Below are positions 62,039 to 64,000 of a DNA stretch of 64,000 nucleotides, piece by piece. The stretch's first letter is position 1. Every line of letters starts with the position of its first letter. The notes beneath the pieces are model-generated. The model was given only the letters and a program-made list of their open reading frames with translations, had not been told where the DNA came from and did not search any database. The DNA comes from Microbacterium sp. LWH11-1.2 (GTDB taxonomy: Bacteria; Actinomycetota; Actinomycetes; Actinomycetales; Microbacteriaceae): positions 1,364,001 to 1,428,000 of the forward strand of contig NZ_CP151636.1 of assembly GCF_038397745.1 (NCBI RefSeq), written 5' to 3'. Made by a program: the position numbers and the translations under genes.

Positions 62039-62983
62039 TCAGTGCGCGGTCGCGACGCCGATCGTGTCGTGCACGATGACCGCCGCCACGCGGGCTCCGG
62101 CCCCGGCCGCGACGATGAGCTGCTGCGGGCCGGGGGTGGCCGCATCGCCCGCCGCGTAGAGGCCGGGCACATCGGTGCGTCCGGAGCGATCGGTGACCAG
62201 GTGCCCGGCCTCGTCGAGCGTCGGGGCGATGCCGTCGAGGAACGACAGCTCGGTCTCCCACACGGGCCGCACGAACCCGCCGTCCACGGCGATCGTCGCC
62301 CCGTCGGCCAGCCGGATCGCCTCGAGCCGGCCGCGGTCGCCCACGAGCTCGACGATCGGATGCCGTCGCACGGCGACGCCGGCAGCGGCGAGCTCTGCCT
62401 CCTCTGCCGTGCTCACGACGTCGGCGCCGTTCGTGAAGACCGTGAGCGTCTCGGTCCAGCGGCCGATCAGGCGTGCGCGGGCGGCGAGGTCGGCGGACTC
62501 CCCGATGAGCGCGAGACGCCGTCCCTGCAGCTCCCAGGCGTCGCACGCGGCGCAGCTGAACAGGCTCATGCCGTAGAAGCCGCGGAGGTTCGGAACGTCG
62601 GGGAGCGTCTCGCGGAGCCCGGTGGCGAGCAGCACCGACCGCGCCGAGACCGTCGTCTCAGGCTCGCGTCGTCCGATCTCGGCGTCGAAGCGCACCCCGT
62701 CCGCTTCGGCATCCGTCGACCGGAGCGCCGCGACGCGCACGCGCGAGCGGATCTCGACGTTCGGGTAGGCCGCGAGCTCCTCGCGGGCGATGCGACGCAG
62801 CTCGTGCGGCGGCACGCCGTCGCGGGTGAGGAAGCCGTGGGAGTTCAGCGTGGCGGCGTTGCGCGGCCGGTCCGCATCGACCACGAGCACGCGCACGAGC
62901 GAGCGGCCGAGGTTGAGGGCGGCCGAGAGGCCGGCGGGGCCGCCGCCGATGATCAGCACGTCGTACGGAGCCGTCTCAGTCAT
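62039..62983 (-). CDS. FAD/NAD(P)-dependent disulfide oxidoreductase (thioredoxin reductase-like)
   Basis: A 314-residue flavoprotein. GGGPAG (13-18) binds FAD, the redox pair Cys144-Ala-Ala-Cys147 lies in [10 protein letters not shown], a second nucleotide-binding region follows at about 155-165 ([10 protein letters not shown]), and GLYAAGDAA is the C-terminal FAD motif. The dithiol CAAC replaces the CPYC usual for this single-gene subgroup. The gene overlaps the ferredoxin stop by 8 bp, so its electron partner may be ferredoxin rather than thioredoxin (inference). Confidence 0.85.
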   Translation of the reverse strand: MTETAPYDVLIIGGGPAGLSAALNLGRSLVRVLVVDADRPRNAATLNSHGFLTRDGVPPHELRRIAREELAAYPNVEIRSRVRVAALRSTDAEADGVRFDAEIGRREPETTVSARSVLLATGLRETLPDVPNLRGFYGMSLFSCAACDAWELQGRRLALIGESADLAARARLIGRWTETLTVFTNGADVVSTAEEAELAAAGVAVRRHPIVELVGDRGRLEAIRLADGATIAVDGGFVRPVWETELSFLDGIAPTLDEAGHLVTDRSGRTDVPGLYAAGDAATPGPQQLIVAAGAGARVAAVIVHDTIGVATAH

Positions 62984-63305
62984 GCCCACCCTCCTGTGGG
63001 GGAAGGGCGGCGACCACCGGATGGTCGAACGCGTAGACGCCGACCTTGGCGGCGCCGCCGGGCGATCCGATCTCCGAGAAGAAGTCGACATTCGCCTTGT
63101 AGTAATCCTGCCACTCCTCCGGCAGGTCGTCCTCGTAGTAGATCGCCTCGACGGGGCACACGGGTTCGCATGCGCCGCAGTCGACGCACTCGTCGGGGTG
63201 GATGTAGAGAGAGCGCTCTCCCTCGTAGATGCAGTCCACCGGGCACTCGTCGATGCAGGCCCTGTCCTTGACATCCACACAGGGCAGTGCGATGACGTAG
63301 GTCAT
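62976..63305 (-). CDS. 7Fe ferredoxin (FdxA-like)
   Basis: A 109-residue ferredoxin with Cys9, Cys17, Cys21 and Cys25 in the first half and Cys40, Cys43, Cys46 and Cys50 ([12 protein letters not shown]) in the second, as in 3Fe-4S/4Fe-4S FdxA proteins. The ATG overlaps the preceding reductase stop by ATGA. It carries electrons between the reductase and unknown acceptors. Confidence 0.93.
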   Translation of the reverse strand: MTYVIALPCVDVKDRACIDECPVDCIYEGERSLYIHPDECVDCGACEPVCPVEAIYYEDDLPEEWQDYYKANVDFFSEIGSPGGAAKVGVYAFDHPVVAALPPQEGGHD

Positions 63306-64000
63306 CGGACGTAGGCGTCGTCGCGCGACACCGCCCGTGACGACACCGCCACCTGCTCGTCACGCGGCACGACCTTGACCCGCTCCCGGGCGTGGGTGTG
63401 CGTCTCGCCGAGGTGGCGCTCGTGGGCATCGAGGGCGAGCCAGCCGTCCCACGTCGTGTACGCCGTCTCGCGGGCGTCGAGCAGGTCGAGCACGTCGCCC
63501 TCGCCCTTCGACGGGCTCAGGGACCCAGAGGCATCCGTCAGCAGGCCCGCCTCGGCATCCGCGACCAGGTGCGTGATCGTCTCGAGCGCATCGGACTTGG
63601 TGTGGCCGATGAGGCCGACGGGTCCGCGCTTGATCCAGCCCGTCGCGTACAGGCCCGCCTCGCCGTCGACGCGACCGCCGTCGTTCGGCACGACGCCGCG
63701 TACTTCGTCGAACGGGGCGTCGACCACGCGCGTGCCGTAGTAGCCCACCGCGCGGTAGACCGCCTGCACGGCGTAGTCGCGGAACTCGCCCGTGCCGGTC
63801 AGCCGCGGCGCGGCATCCGTCCCGTCGGTCGCGAGACGGGTGCGCTCGAACCGGATGCCCTCGACCTCCCCGTCGCCGGTGATCTCCACCGGCGCGTGCC
63901 AGAAGTGCAGATGCAGCCGGCGGGATGCCGTGCCGGCGGGGCGCTCGCGCCAGCCGTTCAGCGTGCGGAGCATGACCTTGAGCTGGTTGTTCGGGGCGGC
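63302..64000 (-). CDS. Ferredoxin-NADP+ reductase, FprA-like (N-terminus outside window)
   Basis: C-terminal part of an adrenodoxin-reductase-like flavoprotein. The frame is open through base 64000. The residues [42 protein letters not shown] and TWDGW near the end match mycobacterial FprA, which passes electrons from NADPH to ferredoxin. The position just before the ferredoxin gene supports this. About half of the protein lies outside. Confidence 0.88.
   Translation of the reverse strand, partial: AAPNNQLKVMLRTLNGWRERPAGTASRRLHLHFWHAPVEITGDGEVEGIRFERTRLATDGTDAAPRLTGTGEFRDYAVQAVYRAVGYYGTRVVDAPFDEVRGVVPNDGGRVDGEAGLYATGWIKRGPVGLIGHTKSDALETITHLVADAEAGLLTDASGSLSPSKGEGDVLDLLDARETAYTTWDGWLALDAHERHLGETHTHARERVKVVPRDEQVAVSSRAVSRDDAYVR

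Noticed and set aside
1..64000. Prophage, transposon or secondary-metabolite cluster
   Set aside because: No integrase, transposase, capsid, polyketide or peptide synthetase gene was recognised on either strand.

Overview
This 64 kb window is a contiguous piece of chromosome from a high-GC actinobacterium. It is most likely a member of the Microbacteriaceae close to Microbacterium. That call rests on gene content, GTG/TTG starts, dense ATGA/GTGA gene overlaps and very frequent use of the word GGATGCC/GGCATCC; no 16S rRNA or other phylogenetic marker is present. The only RNA gene recognised is one tRNA-Gly(CCC). No insertion sequence, phage gene, integrase or CRISPR array was found. No stretch longer than about 300 bases lacks a gene.

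Layout. 1-1550: 3' end of a GH2 beta-mannosidase. 1551-4066 (minus): ECF sigma factor, its zinc-binding anti-sigma factor, a DoxX-like membrane protein and an SGNH lipoprotein. 4204-6163: thioesterase and LysE exporter, divergent from an Lrp regulator. 6308-8847: envelope-stress locus with two Asp23 proteins, DUF2273, DUF6286 and AmaP-like proteins, followed by CsbD. 8924-31005: a large plant-glycan region with GH27 and GH36 alpha-galactosidases, a GH95 enzyme, a CE7 esterase, two GH29 fucosidases, two ABC sugar importers without their own ATPase, ROK and GntR regulators, and two sugar-oxidation enzymes. 31067-36174: small membrane protein, beta-lactamase-like hydrolase, alpha/beta hydrolase, two-component system and the tRNA. 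36286-40749: a 1486-residue cell-wall-anchored GH30-GH43 enzyme. 40855-47437: dcd, hypothetical proteins, TetR/hydrolase pair, a divergent pair of MarR-like regulators with Gly/His-rich tails, a CDF metal transporter and a DUF1778/GNAT toxin-antitoxin module. 47457-55651: UMF1 transporter, Lrp regulator and a divergent operon with MHS transporter, amidohydrolase, TPP-dependent decarboxylase and ureohydrolase, which looks like guanidino-compound catabolism. 55662-64000: RIO kinase with a possible leader peptide, S33 peptidase, MFS transporter, AraC regulator, DUF3817 protein, lipoprotein, and a flavoprotein/ferredoxin/ferredoxin reductase operon cut by the window end.

How the parts fit. The glycan region reads as a scavenging system for plant polysaccharides carrying galactose, fucose and probably arabinogalactan. 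The GH30-GH43 protein, anchored by a LAATG sorting signal, would attack beta-1,6- and beta-1,3-galactan outside the cell. The alpha-galactosidases and fucosidases trim side groups and the two importers take up products. One tightly coupled operon (GH29, importer, enolase-superfamily dehydratase, aldo/keto reductase, GntR) looks like L-fucose uptake and oxidation. Three closely related operator-like sequences precede the GH27/GH95, GH36 and importer transcription units and suggest one regulon, probably under the ROK protein encoded in it.
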